From positions 1 through 55,655 of the forward strand of contig DYFF01000005.1 in the NCBI GenBank assembly GCA_020725335.1: DNA of 55,655 nucleotides, in the 5' to 3' direction. The DNA comes from Thermodesulfovibrio sp. (GTDB taxonomy: Bacteria; Nitrospirota; Thermodesulfovibrionia; Thermodesulfovibrionales; Thermodesulfovibrionaceae). A program made the position numbers and the translations under genes. Below, piece after piece: positions 26,854 to 35,148 of this stretch. The notes under the pieces were generated by a model. The model saw nothing but the letters and a program-made list of their open reading frames with translations. It ran no database searches and was not told the DNA's origin. Every line of letters begins with the position of its first letter. Positions within the stretch are counted from its first letter, which is position 1.

Positions 26854-27276
26854 ATGCCTAAACTTATTATCAAATGGCAAAGACTCGTTTATGACAGCAC
26901 TACTTGTCCAAGATGTAGTAGTACAGAAATCGAGATTGAAAAAGCATTTTTAAAGCTTAAAGAAGCTTTAAAACATCTTGATATAGAAGTTATTTTAGAA
27001 AAATATGCATTAAATCAAGATGAATTTAAGAAAAACCCTTTGGCTTCGAATTCGATATTAATTAATAACAAACCTCTTGAGGACTGGCTTGATGCAGAGA
27101 CAGGAAGGTCTCGATGTTGCAGTGTTTGTGGGGATGAGGATTGTAGAACCATTCAGATAAAAGGGCGTATATACGAAACAATTCCTGAAAATCTTATAAT
27201 AAAAGCGAGTTTAATAGCAGCATCTGAATTAATTTCTGCAAATAAAGGCCATCAGTTCTTAAGCGTAAAAAAATAG
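26854..27276 (+). CDS. DUF2703 family protein
   Basis: 140 residues. N-terminal beta strand then CPRC (about residues 19-22), a thioredoxin-like helix and strand pattern, NSILINNKPLEDWL, and the motif CCSVCGDEDCRTI, which together match DUF2703 proteins. The two Cys pairs suggest metal or thiol chemistry, but no function is established. The gene stands alone, and a parS-like palindrome lies 11 nt after its stop. Confidence 0.75.
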   Translation: MPKLIIKWQRLVYDSTTCPRCSSTEIEIEKAFLKLKEALKHLDIEVILEKYALNQDEFKKNPLASNSILINNKPLEDWLDAETGRSRCCSVCGDEDCRTIQIKGRIYETIPENLIIKASLIAASELISANKGHQFLSVKK

Positions 27277-27287
27277 GTTTTCTTGAA

Positions 27288-27303
27288 TGTTCCACGTGGA
27301 ACA
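27288..27303 (+). other. parS-like ParB binding site 1
   Basis: The 16 bp TGTTCCACGTGGAACA is a perfect palindrome and identical to the strong parS sequence known from pseudomonads, and matches the bacterial consensus TGTTnCACGTGnAACA. The symmetry extends three bases further on each side (27285-27306, 22 bp). It lies in the intergenic region between the DUF2703 gene and dapL. ParB loads at such sites to organise origin segregation. Confidence 0.85.
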
Positions 27304-27395
27304 TTCCAATTTAAAACAACATAATTAATCTAAATTTGGAAATATTAGCTCAGTTTTTGTAAACTGAATAAATATTAATTAGCAGGAGGATAAAA

Positions 27396-28559
27396 ATGCA
27401 GATTCAATATGCCGAAAGAATAAGAACTCTTCCGCCCTATCTTTTTGCTGCTATTGACCAAATGAAAAGAGAAGCCCTTGCAAAGGGAGCTGATTTAATT
27501 GATCTAAGCATAGGCGACCCAGATATCCCTACTCCAAAACACATAGTAGAGGCAATGAAAAAGGCGGTTGAGAATCCGGAACATCACCGATATCCAAGTT
27601 ATGAAGGAATGCTAAGCTACAGGCAAGCAGTTGCGAGATGGTATAAAAGGAGATTTAATGTAGAACTTGACCCTGAAAAAGAGGTTCTCTCTCTAATTGG
27701 TTCAAAGGAGGGGATTGGTCACATACCTTTAGCATTTATAGACCCTGGAGATATTGTTTTAGTCCCCTCACCTGGTTATCCTGTTTATCCCGTTGGAACA
27801 AAGTTTGCAGGAGGTATTCCTTATTTTATGCCTCTTAAGGAAGAAAACTACTTTTTACCTGATCTTAAATCCATTCCTAAAGACATATGCAAGAAGGCAA
27901 AGCTAATGTTTATTAATTATCCGAATAATCCAACTTCAGCAGATGCAACATCTGATTTTTATAGGGAAGTTATTGATTTTGCAAATAAATATAATATTAT
28001 TGTATGTCACGATGCTGCCTATTCAGAGGTTTACTATGAGGAGAGACCTTTAAGTTTTATGGAAATTGAAGGCGCTAAGGACGTAGGTATAGAGTTTCAC
28101 TCTCTTTCTAAAACATACAACATGACAGGATGGAGAATAGGATATGCTGTGGGGAACAGAGAGATTCTTGCAGGCTTAGGAAAAGTAAAGACCAATCTTG
28201 ACTCTGGTGTTTTTCAGGCAATTCAGGAGGCAAGTATAGTTGCTCTTGATACAGATGATAGTATTCTTAAAGATATAAGGGATACATTTAAGGATAGAAG
28301 AGATATTCTTTATGATGGGCTAAGATCAAGAGGCTTTGAGGTTAGAAAACCTAATGCTACCTTCTATCTTTGGGTGAAAGTTCCACGTGGAACAAATTCT
28401 ATAGACTTTGTTGGTAAGCTTCTTAAGGAGGCAGAGGTTCTCTGTACGCCGGGAGTTGGTTTTGGTGAGCATGGTGAGGGATATATAAGATTTGCTCTAA
28501 CTCAATCTAAGGAGAGAATTAAGGAAGCAGTGGAAAGAATAGGGAGGCTTAGCCTATGA
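27396..28559 (+). CDS. dapL: LL-diaminopimelate aminotransferase
   Basis: 387 residues, fold-type I aminotransferase. PLP-binding blocks are DLSIGDPDIPTP, GSKEGIGHIPLAFIDPGD, NYPNNPTSA, CHDAAYSEVYYEE and FHSLSKTYNMTGWRIGY with the Schiff-base Lys. DapL converts tetrahydrodipicolinate directly to LL-diaminopimelate for lysine and peptidoglycan. AGGAGG precedes the ATG. The 3' end overlaps the YjbQ gene (ATGA). A second parS-like site is embedded in the reading frame, encoding VPRGT. Confidence 0.9.
   Translation: MQIQYAERIRTLPPYLFAAIDQMKREALAKGADLIDLSIGDPDIPTPKHIVEAMKKAVENPEHHRYPSYEGMLSYRQAVARWYKRRFNVELDPEKEVLSLIGSKEGIGHIPLAFIDPGDIVLVPSPGYPVYPVGTKFAGGIPYFMPLKEENYFLPDLKSIPKDICKKAKLMFINYPNNPTSADATSDFYREVIDFANKYNIIVCHDAAYSEVYYEERPLSFMEIEGAKDVGIEFHSLSKTYNMTGWRIGYAVGNREILAGLGKVKTNLDSGVFQAIQEASIVALDTDDSILKDIRDTFKDRRDILYDGLRSRGFEVRKPNATFYLWVKVPRGTNSIDFVGKLLKEAEVLCTPGVGFGEHGEGYIRFALTQSKERIKEAVERIGRLSL
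28379..28394 (+). other. parS-like ParB binding site 2, inside dapL
   Basis: AGTTCCACGTGGAACA shares 15 of 16 bases with site 1 and contains the perfect 14-bp palindrome GTTCCACGTGGAAC. It lies within codons of dapL, about 1.09 kb from site 1. Location in coding sequence is normal for parS sites. Confidence 0.8.
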
Positions 28560-28960
28560 TAAAAACTCTTACTGTTAAGACTTCATCAAGGGAAGAGTTT
28601 GTTGACATAAGAGCAGAGGTGGAAAAGGTTGTAAAGGATTCAGGAATAAAAAATGGAGTATGTTATCTCTATGTTCCCCATACAACAGCAGGTATAACTA
28701 TAAACGAAGGTGCTGACCCTTCTGTAAAAAAGGATATTATCAATGCACTAAAAAAGATTGTACCTTATGGTGCAGGTTATGCTCATATAGAAGGAAATGC
28801 TGATAGTCACATAAAAACTACTCTGGTGGGTTCATCGGTTAATATATTTATAGAAGGTGGAAGACTTATTTTAGGCCAGTGGCAGAGTATTTTTTTCTGC
28901 GAATTTGATGGTCCAAGAACAAGAAAAGTTTACATGAAAATAATCAAAGAGGAGGAATAA
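28556..28960 (+). CDS. YjbQ family protein (UPF0047)
   Basis: 134 residues with the UPF0047 pattern: GVCYLYVPHTTAGITINEGADP, YAHIEGNADSHIKTTLVGSS and LGQWQSIFFCEFDGPR. The His and Asp/Glu residues form a putative metal-binding site. YjbQ has been reported to provide secondary thiamine-phosphate synthase activity, but its physiological role is uncertain. The start overlaps dapL and the stop overlaps the next gene (TAATG), so it lies within an operon. Confidence 0.85.
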   Translation: MIKTLTVKTSSREEFVDIRAEVEKVVKDSGIKNGVCYLYVPHTTAGITINEGADPSVKKDIINALKKIVPYGAGYAHIEGNADSHIKTTLVGSSVNIFIEGGRLILGQWQSIFFCEFDGPRTRKVYMKIIKEEE

Positions 28961-29724
28961 TGTTAAACATTAATGCAATCGTTCCAGGGGAACTAACTCT
29001 TGAGACAAAATTTAAGTTTCGTTGTTATCCGGGGATTTCCTGCTACAAAAGCTGTTGTAAAAATATAGACATAATGCTTACTCCCTATGACATTATGAGG
29101 CTTAAAAATAGATTCAGCATGTCTTCAGGTGAATTTTTAATGAAATATACCTATGTTTTTGTTGAGCCAAAAAGTGGATATCCCTTTGTTTTCCTAAACA
29201 AAAGTGAAGATGAACAGAAAACTTGCCCTTTCCTCGTTGAAGCAGGCTGTTCAGTCTATGAAGATAGACCCGCTACATGCAGGTATTATCCGATAGGACA
29301 GGCATCGCTCAAGAAATTTGACCTCACAGATGGAATTACAGAAGAGCATTACTTTTTTGTTAAAGAACCACATTGTAAAGGTTTTGAAGAAGATAAGGAA
29401 TGGACAGTTGATGAATGGAGAAAGGATCAGGGAGTTGACCTATATGATGATATGAACAGGGGTTGGCGTGAACTTTTCTTTACAAAGAATATTAAAGCAG
29501 AAAAGCTTGATGATAAAAAACAAAAGGCTTTCTACACAGCATGCTATGATATTGATGCATTTAGAAGATTTGTCTTTGAAAGCAAATTTCTTGATGTTTT
29601 TGATATTTCACAAGAAAAGATAGATAAAATTAAAAATGACGAAGCAGAACTTTTAAATTTCGCCTTTGACTATGTGAAATTTTTATTGATGATAAAAGAA
29701 ACCTTAAAATTAAAAAATAAATAA
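28960..29724 (+). CDS. YkgJ-type cysteine-cluster protein
   Basis: 254 residues. The N-terminal part has the zinc/iron-chelating Cys pattern: CYPGISCYKSCC, later CPFLVEAGCSVYEDRPATCRYYPIG, and a final PHCKGF. This is the CxxCxxxCC family, whose members probably bind a metal cluster but have no established reaction. The C-terminal 100 residues are helical and acidic/basic without known motifs. Its ATG overlaps the preceding stop, so it is co-translated with yjbQ. Confidence 0.8.
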   Translation: MLNINAIVPGELTLETKFKFRCYPGISCYKSCCKNIDIMLTPYDIMRLKNRFSMSSGEFLMKYTYVFVEPKSGYPFVFLNKSEDEQKTCPFLVEAGCSVYEDRPATCRYYPIGQASLKKFDLTDGITEEHYFFVKEPHCKGFEEDKEWTVDEWRKDQGVDLYDDMNRGWRELFFTKNIKAEKLDDKKQKAFYTACYDIDAFRRFVFESKFLDVFDISQEKIDKIKNDEAELLNFAFDYVKFLLMIKETLKLKNK

Positions 29725-29739
29725 TTTAATTTTAAAAGA

Positions 29740-30735
29740 TTACTTACCTTTTTTAATAACACCTGTTAATGGTTTTGTAATTGTTTTAAGGGGAGAGGTT
29801 ATTGTTTTACCGACTTCTTCAGTGATTTGTTTTTTAATTACAGATTCCAAGTCATTTTGAAGATTATCCCATTGCCCCCAAATGTTAAAAGGTAAAACTA
29901 TCTCCTCTTTTTTCTTTAAAAGCTCTATTAATAAAGGTGCGCTTACACCCATTAAAAATCCTTTTGACTCTATCTCAACTTGCTTTGCTTTTAAGACAAA
30001 AGGAGCTTTTACATATCCATTATTTATTGAAAAATCTGAATCCAAACTAATCATACCCCTTTTTACCTTAACATCACCACTCATGTAAGGTCTTAAAACT
30101 TTGATATTTAGATCCTTAATATTTAAAGTTCCTTTTAATTGTTGGTGGGGAAAAGTTCCTTCTGAGTTTATTGTTAAACTTCCACCATCGCTAATTTGAG
30201 CTGAGGCATAGATTAATGTATTACCAGTCTGTAAAATGGAGTTGTTGCTTTTAATTGATACATTAACATCTGTTAATTTTATATAAGACCCTTTGACTTC
30301 ATCTTGAATTATAACGACCCCACTAATTGATTTTAATTCCTTTACTGCAAGATTTATAGAGCTTTTTTGAGTATCTGCGGAGCTAAATAGAGAAGGTAAT
30401 TGCCATTGTCCTTTTTTGTTTTTTATTAAATATAAATGAGGAGATTCCGCCTGTATTTCTTTTATTTCCAATTGTTTTCTTAATAAAGGTAAAAAATATA
30501 ATTTAACCTTGAGTTCTTTTATTTTTAGAAATTCTAATTCAGGGGCTGTTTTTACAGAGATACCGGATGCATAAATGTAATTCCATTTTACATTTATTTT
30601 TTCTATGGAGACATTTTTTCCAAGAGATTGCTCTAATTTTTCCTTTACAATGGTATCAAAGGGAAAGAAAAAATATATTGCAATTATTGATATTGCAATC
30701 ATCAAAAGTATACCAATGATGACTCTCTTTTTCAT
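29740..30735 (-). CDS. AsmA/DUF748-like envelope protein
   Basis: 331 residues with a single N-terminal membrane helix (about 5-25), then a long beta-rich periplasmic region. The early pattern LEQSLGKNVSIEKINVKW and LKIKELKVKLYFLPLLRKQLEIKEIQAESPHLYLIKNKKGQW is characteristic of AsmA-type repeat proteins, which may carry lipids or assist outer-membrane assembly. The stop overlaps nothing, but the start overlaps the rlmN stop (ATGA). It is smaller than the DUF748 protein at 413-3405 and probably from a different branch. Confidence 0.75.
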   Translation of the reverse strand: MKKRVIIGILLMIAISIIAIYFFFPFDTIVKEKLEQSLGKNVSIEKINVKWNYIYASGISVKTAPELEFLKIKELKVKLYFLPLLRKQLEIKEIQAESPHLYLIKNKKGQWQLPSLFSSADTQKSSINLAVKELKSISGVVIIQDEVKGSYIKLTDVNVSIKSNNSILQTGNTLIYASAQISDGGSLTINSEGTFPHQQLKGTLNIKDLNIKVLRPYMSGDVKVKRGMISLDSDFSINNGYVKAPFVLKAKQVEIESKGFLMGVSAPLLIELLKKKEEIVLPFNIWGQWDNLQNDLESVIKKQITEEVGKTITSPLKTITKPLTGVIKKGK

Positions 30736-31775
30736 AAAACCTCCTGATTAGCATAGAGAGCTTTTAATTGACCACAGGCAGCAAGAATATCTTTACCTTT
30801 ACTTTTTCTGATGAATACAGAAAAACCTTTTGATATTAGAATATTTTGAAAGTTTATTATTGCCTCTTCATCTGGTCTTTCTAAATTTGACCCTTCCCAA
30901 GGATTAAAGGGAATAAGATTTATTTTCGAGGGGATGCCTTTTAAAAGCTGAGAGAGCCTATAGGCATCTTCTTCTGAGGTGTTGATATTTTTAATCATTA
31001 CATATTCAAAGGTAATTCGTTGTCCTTGCTTGAGAGGATATTCTCTAAGTGTTTTTATAAGCTCATTTAGGGAATATTTTTTATTTATAGGCATTAGATA
31101 ACTTCTTGTTATTTCATCTGTTGCATTTAGTGAAATGGCGAGTTTTACAGGTGGTGCTTTATCGGGGAGTTCTATTAGATTAGGGATTATTCCAACAGAT
31201 GAAACAGTAATTCTTCTTGGTGAAAATTCCAATAAATTTTTAAATCTCCAAAGCGCGGCAACAACATTATCAAAGTTAAGAAGTGGTTCTCCCATGCCCA
31301 TAAATACAATATTTGTGACCTTTTTGTCTTCATTTTCTAAAATTTTACTAACTTGAATGAATTGATCTAATATCTCCCAAGATAGCAAATTTCTTCTGAA
31401 GCCAATTCTACCAGTAAGACAGAACTTACACTTAAGTGGACAACCAACCTGACTTGATATGCACAAAGTTAGCCTATCTTTATCTGGAATAAGAACACTT
31501 TCAATTTTTTCTCCATCTTCAAGTTTCCATAGGAATTTTTCTGTCTCATCGGAGCTTTTCTTTCGCTCAATTAGTTCTATATTGCCAATATAATATGTTT
31601 CTGATAGAGTTTTTCTTAAGTTTTTTGAAAATTCTGTGATTTCATCTATAGAACTTGCATATTTTTTATAAATCCAATGAGTTAACTGTTTTGCTCTATA
31701 AGAAGGAAGGGAAAGGTTTTTTATTATTCTCTCTATTTGCTCAGCTTCATATTTCTTTAAGTTTTCTTTGTGCAT
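30732..31775 (-). CDS. rlmN: Dual-specificity RNA methyltransferase RlmN
   Basis: 347 residues, radical SAM enzyme. The cluster motif CPLKCKFC (CxxxCxxC) follows the SSQVGC block, and the gene also has VFMGMGEPLLNFDNV, ISLNATDEITR and the C-terminal CGQL Cys required for methyl transfer. It methylates C2 of adenine 2503 in 23S rRNA and A37 in tRNAs. The 3' end overlaps the AsmA-like gene; the LOG-family gene lies 2 nt upstream, so a single operon is probable. Confidence 0.93.
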   Translation of the reverse strand: MHKENLKKYEAEQIERIIKNLSLPSYRAKQLTHWIYKKYASSIDEITEFSKNLRKTLSETYYIGNIELIERKKSSDETEKFLWKLEDGEKIESVLIPDKDRLTLCISSQVGCPLKCKFCLTGRIGFRRNLLSWEILDQFIQVSKILENEDKKVTNIVFMGMGEPLLNFDNVVAALWRFKNLLEFSPRRITVSSVGIIPNLIELPDKAPPVKLAISLNATDEITRSYLMPINKKYSLNELIKTLREYPLKQGQRITFEYVMIKNINTSEEDAYRLSQLLKGIPSKINLIPFNPWEGSNLERPDEEAIINFQNILISKGFSVFIRKSKGKDILAACGQLKALYANQEVL

Positions 31776-31777
31776 TA

Positions 31778-32449
31778 TTAGTATTGGAATTCAGGCAAAG
31801 GGACATTTAACCGGGTGAGATAATTTCTAAGATAACCACAAACGGCTTCAGGATGATCAATTAAGACAAAATAATTTAAATCATCAAGATTAATAGCTCC
31901 TATTGAGTGAGGAGAGGTTTTAAGCCAATCTATTAATCCTTTCCAATATTCAGAGCCATATAGGACAATAGGGAATGATTTAATTTTGTTAGTCTGCACA
32001 AGGGTTAAAGCTTCAAAAAGTTCGTCAAAGGTTCCGTATCCGCCTGGAAATATGATAAATCCTATAGAGTATTTTATAAACATGAGCTTTCTTACAAAAA
32101 AGTATCTGAAATTGAGGGATATATCAAGATATTTATTAGGTTGCTGCTCATGAGGAAGGGATATGTTTAACCCTATTGATTTACCTTTACCAAGCTTTGC
32201 GCCCTTATTTGCCGCTTCCATAATTCCTGGTCCTCCGCCAGTAATAACAGAAAATCCACATAGACTCAGGGCTTTTGCAACTTTGAATGCTTCTTGATAG
32301 TAAAAGCTTTCCTCAGTTAGTCTGGCACTTCCAAATATGGAAACCGCGGGACCTATTCCATGAAGAGTTTCAAAACCTTCAACGAGCTCGGATTGAATTC
32401 TGAATACTCGCCATGTATCTGAGGATTTAAAATCTTCTATCATCTTCAT
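31778..32449 (-). CDS. LOG family protein (TIGR00730 Rossmann fold)
   Basis: 223 residues. The nucleotide-binding motifs GGGPGIMEAANKGA and PGGYGTFDELFEALTL (PGGxGTxxE) mark the LOG/TIGR00730 family, whose members include cytokinin riboside 5'-monophosphate phosphoribohydrolases and other nucleotide hydrolases. The real substrate in this organism is unknown. The start overlaps the GroES-like gene upstream by 23 nt. Confidence 0.85.
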   Translation of the reverse strand: MKMIEDFKSSDTWRVFRIQSELVEGFETLHGIGPAVSIFGSARLTEESFYYQEAFKVAKALSLCGFSVITGGGPGIMEAANKGAKLGKGKSIGLNISLPHEQQPNKYLDISLNFRYFFVRKLMFIKYSIGFIIFPGGYGTFDELFEALTLVQTNKIKSFPIVLYGSEYWKGLIDWLKTSPHSIGAINLDDLNYFVLIDHPEAVCGYLRNYLTRLNVPLPEFQY

Positions 32450-32816
32450 CCTCTAAAATACGTGTTCTAATTAAAGCTACAAGGGCTGAATGTGGAACAA
32501 TTAGATATTTTTTGTCTTCAAACTCTATTTCCAGTGCCGCGTCTTTAAGAAAGAAAGCATAATCTCCTTCCTGTGCTTGAAGGGGAATGTATCTGAGAGG
32601 TTCAGTGGTTTTTTGCTTCCATGGTTCTTCAAGTATAGCTGAAGGGTCATTTACTGGATAGCCGGGTCCTACTTTTATAATTCTGCCAGACATAATTTTA
32701 TCTTTTTCTTTAACAGTAGGAGGTAAGAAAAGCCCTGAGGTGGTTTTATCCATCTTTTCATCTGGTTCTATAAGGACTCTATCACCTACTATTATTAATT
32801 CTCGTTTTGTTTTCAT
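32427..32816 (-). CDS. GroES-like co-chaperonin domain protein
   Basis: 129 residues. The N-terminus has the Cpn10 pattern VGDRVLIEPDEKMDKTTSGLFLPPTVKEKDKIMSG... (GDRVLI, TSGLFLP, GRIIKVGPG are the key blocks). It departs from ordinary GroES (about 95 residues) by an insertion of about 30 residues (PGYPVNDPSAILEEPW, then PLRYIPLQAQEGDYAFFL) and a longer tail. No groL gene is nearby, so a standard GroES partner role is doubtful. It overlaps the LOG gene and follows the B12-dependent ribonucleotide reductase by 18 nt. Confidence 0.75.
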   Translation of the reverse strand: MKTKRELIIVGDRVLIEPDEKMDKTTSGLFLPPTVKEKDKIMSGRIIKVGPGYPVNDPSAILEEPWKQKTTEPLRYIPLQAQEGDYAFFLKDAALEIEFEDKKYLIVPHSALVALIRTRILEDEDDRRF

Positions 32817-32834
32817 TTCTCTTTATTAATTTTA

Positions 32835-35081
32835 TTAACTACATTTGGTAAAACCACAGCTATGACATATTGCACAGCCTTCTTCATAGGATAGACTTCC
32901 TCCGCATTCAGGACAAGCGCCGTAGTGAACTATCTCTAAATCGGATTTCTGATAGTATTCTTCAGATTGAGCATTTTCTTGTTTTTCGATTATCTGAACT
33001 TTAGCTTCTCTAATTTCAGCCTCAATTGCTTTTGCAATGGCATCAGAACAGCTTGTAATTTTACCATTGCTTGACCATACGGGTGAGTGACAGGATATTC
33101 CTTTAAGTTGTTTTACTATTTCTTGTGGTTCAATGCCACTTCTTAAAGCAAGAGAAATGAGTCTTCCAATTGCTTCTGCTTGAGAGGCTGCGCAACCGCC
33201 AGCTTTCCCGATATTTGTAAATACTTCAAATGGTTTATTTTTCTCATCTTTATTTATTGTTATATAGAGATTTCCACATCCTGTTTTCATAAGTCGTGTA
33301 ATTCCCTGAAGGACTTCTGGTCTCCTTCTTGGTTTTAAGCTTATTTGAGAAGTTTCAATTTGGGATTTTCCTTTTTGAATTACCTGTCCTTGCCTTGAGC
33401 CATCTCTATAAACAGTCACCCCTTTACATCCTAAACGATAGGCAAGCAAATAAACCTCTCTTACATCGTCTTCTGTGGCATCATTTGGCAGGTTTACTGT
33501 TTTACTTACAGCATTATCCACGTATTGCTGAAAGGCTGCCTGCATACGAATATGGTCAGAAGGTGAGATTTCATGAGCAGTTACAAAGAGTCTTTTTATT
33601 TCATCTGGGATTTCCTTTATGCCCTGAATAGAACCTGTTTCAGCAATTTTTTCTGCAATTTCATCTGACCAGAGTCCTAATTTTTCCATTTCTCTCTTGA
33701 AATAGGGATTAACCTCTACAAGTCTTGTCCCATCCATTACGTTTCTTGCAAAACATATAGCGAAGAGCGGTTCAATTCCTGAAGAGCATCCTGCTATTAT
33801 GCTCAATGTTCCTGTAGGTGCAATTGTTGTAATTGTGGCATTCCTCAGAGGCATTTTATTGTAATAGATGCTTTTTTCATAGTTAGGGAAAGTTCCTCTT
33901 TCCTTTGCAAGTTCTATTGAGGCTAATCTTCCCTGTTCAAGTATGAATTTCATAATTTTTTCTGCTAAGGAGAGAGCTTCTTTTGAATTATATGGAATTT
34001 TTAACTGAATTAGCATATCTGCCCAACCCATTACTCCCAGACCGATTTTTCTGTTTGCTTTTGTATTTTTCTCAATGAGTTCTAAAGGATATCTATTCGC
34101 ATCTATAACATTATCAAGGAAATGAACTGCTTTCCAAACAGTATCTTTGAGAAGTTCCCAGTCTACAGCCTCGTCCTTAACCATTTTAGCAAGATTTAAT
34201 GAACCAAGATTGCAGGATTCGTAGGGAAGTAATGGTTGCTCTCCACAAGGATTAGTAGCTTCAATCTCTCCGAGTTCTGGTGTTGGGTTAGAGGCGTTTA
34301 CTCTGTCAAGAAATACTATACCTGGTTCTCCATTTTTCCATGCTTGATGTATAATTCTGTCAAAAATTTCCTTTGCTTTTATACGATTTACTACTTTCCC
34401 TGAGCGAGGATTAATTAAATTGTATTCTTCATCGTTTATAACTGCTTTCATAAACTCTTCTGTAAGTCCTACAGAAATATTGAAATTAGTAAATCTTGTA
34501 AGGTCATCCTTACAGGTAATAAACTCCATGATATCAGGATGGTCAACTCTCAGAAGCCCCATATTTGCACCTCTACGACGACCACCCTGTTTTACTGCTT
34601 CTGTTGCAGCGTCAAATACGCTCATGAATGAAACAGGTCCTGAACTGATACCCTTTGTTGAACCTACTACATCACCTTTTGGTCTTAAACGAGAAAAACT
34701 AAAACCTGTTCCACCACCTGACTTATGTATTATTGCTGCATATTTTACTGCATCAAAAATACCTTCCATAGAGTCATCAACAGGAAGCACAAAACAGGCA
34801 CTTAACTGTCCGAGAGGAGTTCCTGCGTTCATTAGAGTTGGTGAATTCGGTAAAAATTTGAGTGATGTTATCAGTTCATAAAATATTTCTTTTGTTTCAG
34901 AAACTTCCTTTTCTGTTTTTCCATAAAGAGCATCTATCTCTGCGATTGCTGTAGCAACTCTTCTAAATAATTCCTCTGGTGTTTCAATTATTCTGCCTTC
35001 TTCATCTTTTTTTAAGTATCTTCTTTTTAGTACTTCTATTGCATTTTTAGTTAAGTTAGGCTTTTGTTCTATTTTTTCCAT
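32835..35081 (-). CDS. nrdJ: Adenosylcobalamin-dependent ribonucleotide reductase (class II)
   Basis: 748 residues. Catalytic barrel blocks: LSACFVLPVDDSMEGIF, HKSGGGTGFSFSRLRPKGD, NPCGEQPLLPYESCNLGSLNLAK, APTGTLSIIAGCSSGIEPLFA. After about 600 residues comes the C-terminal accessory region (TRLMKTGCGNLYITINKDE) and a zinc ribbon ending CPECGG ... CAICHSCGF ... C. It reduces ribonucleotides to deoxyribonucleotides using B12 rather than oxygen, which fits an anaerobe. The 67-nt gap to the divergent antiporter probably holds both promoters; no cobalamin riboswitch is visible. Confidence 0.93.
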   Translation of the reverse strand: MEKIEQKPNLTKNAIEVLKRRYLKKDEEGRIIETPEELFRRVATAIAEIDALYGKTEKEVSETKEIFYELITSLKFLPNSPTLMNAGTPLGQLSACFVLPVDDSMEGIFDAVKYAAIIHKSGGGTGFSFSRLRPKGDVVGSTKGISSGPVSFMSVFDAATEAVKQGGRRRGANMGLLRVDHPDIMEFITCKDDLTRFTNFNISVGLTEEFMKAVINDEEYNLINPRSGKVVNRIKAKEIFDRIIHQAWKNGEPGIVFLDRVNASNPTPELGEIEATNPCGEQPLLPYESCNLGSLNLAKMVKDEAVDWELLKDTVWKAVHFLDNVIDANRYPLELIEKNTKANRKIGLGVMGWADMLIQLKIPYNSKEALSLAEKIMKFILEQGRLASIELAKERGTFPNYEKSIYYNKMPLRNATITTIAPTGTLSIIAGCSSGIEPLFAICFARNVMDGTRLVEVNPYFKREMEKLGLWSDEIAEKIAETGSIQGIKEIPDEIKRLFVTAHEISPSDHIRMQAAFQQYVDNAVSKTVNLPNDATEDDVREVYLLAYRLGCKGVTVYRDGSRQGQVIQKGKSQIETSQISLKPRRRPEVLQGITRLMKTGCGNLYITINKDEKNKPFEVFTNIGKAGGCAASQAEAIGRLISLALRSGIEPQEIVKQLKGISCHSPVWSSNGKITSCSDAIAKAIEAEIREAKVQIIEKQENAQSEEYYQKSDLEIVHYGACPECGGSLSYEEGCAICHSCGFTKCS

Positions 35082-35148
35082 TTGATACCCCCAAAATCAA
35101 AATAAAAATAATTGTTAATATTATAACGTTTAGGTTATAATTTTAAAC

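Noticed and set aside
27285-27306. 22-bp palindrome read as a terminator or ordinary operator
   Set aside because: There is no T tract, the core is an exact parS sequence, and a near-identical second copy lies in coding DNA.
35082-35148. Cobalamin riboswitch before nrdJ
   Set aside because: The 67-nt gap is too short for the B12 box and secondary structure of that riboswitch class.
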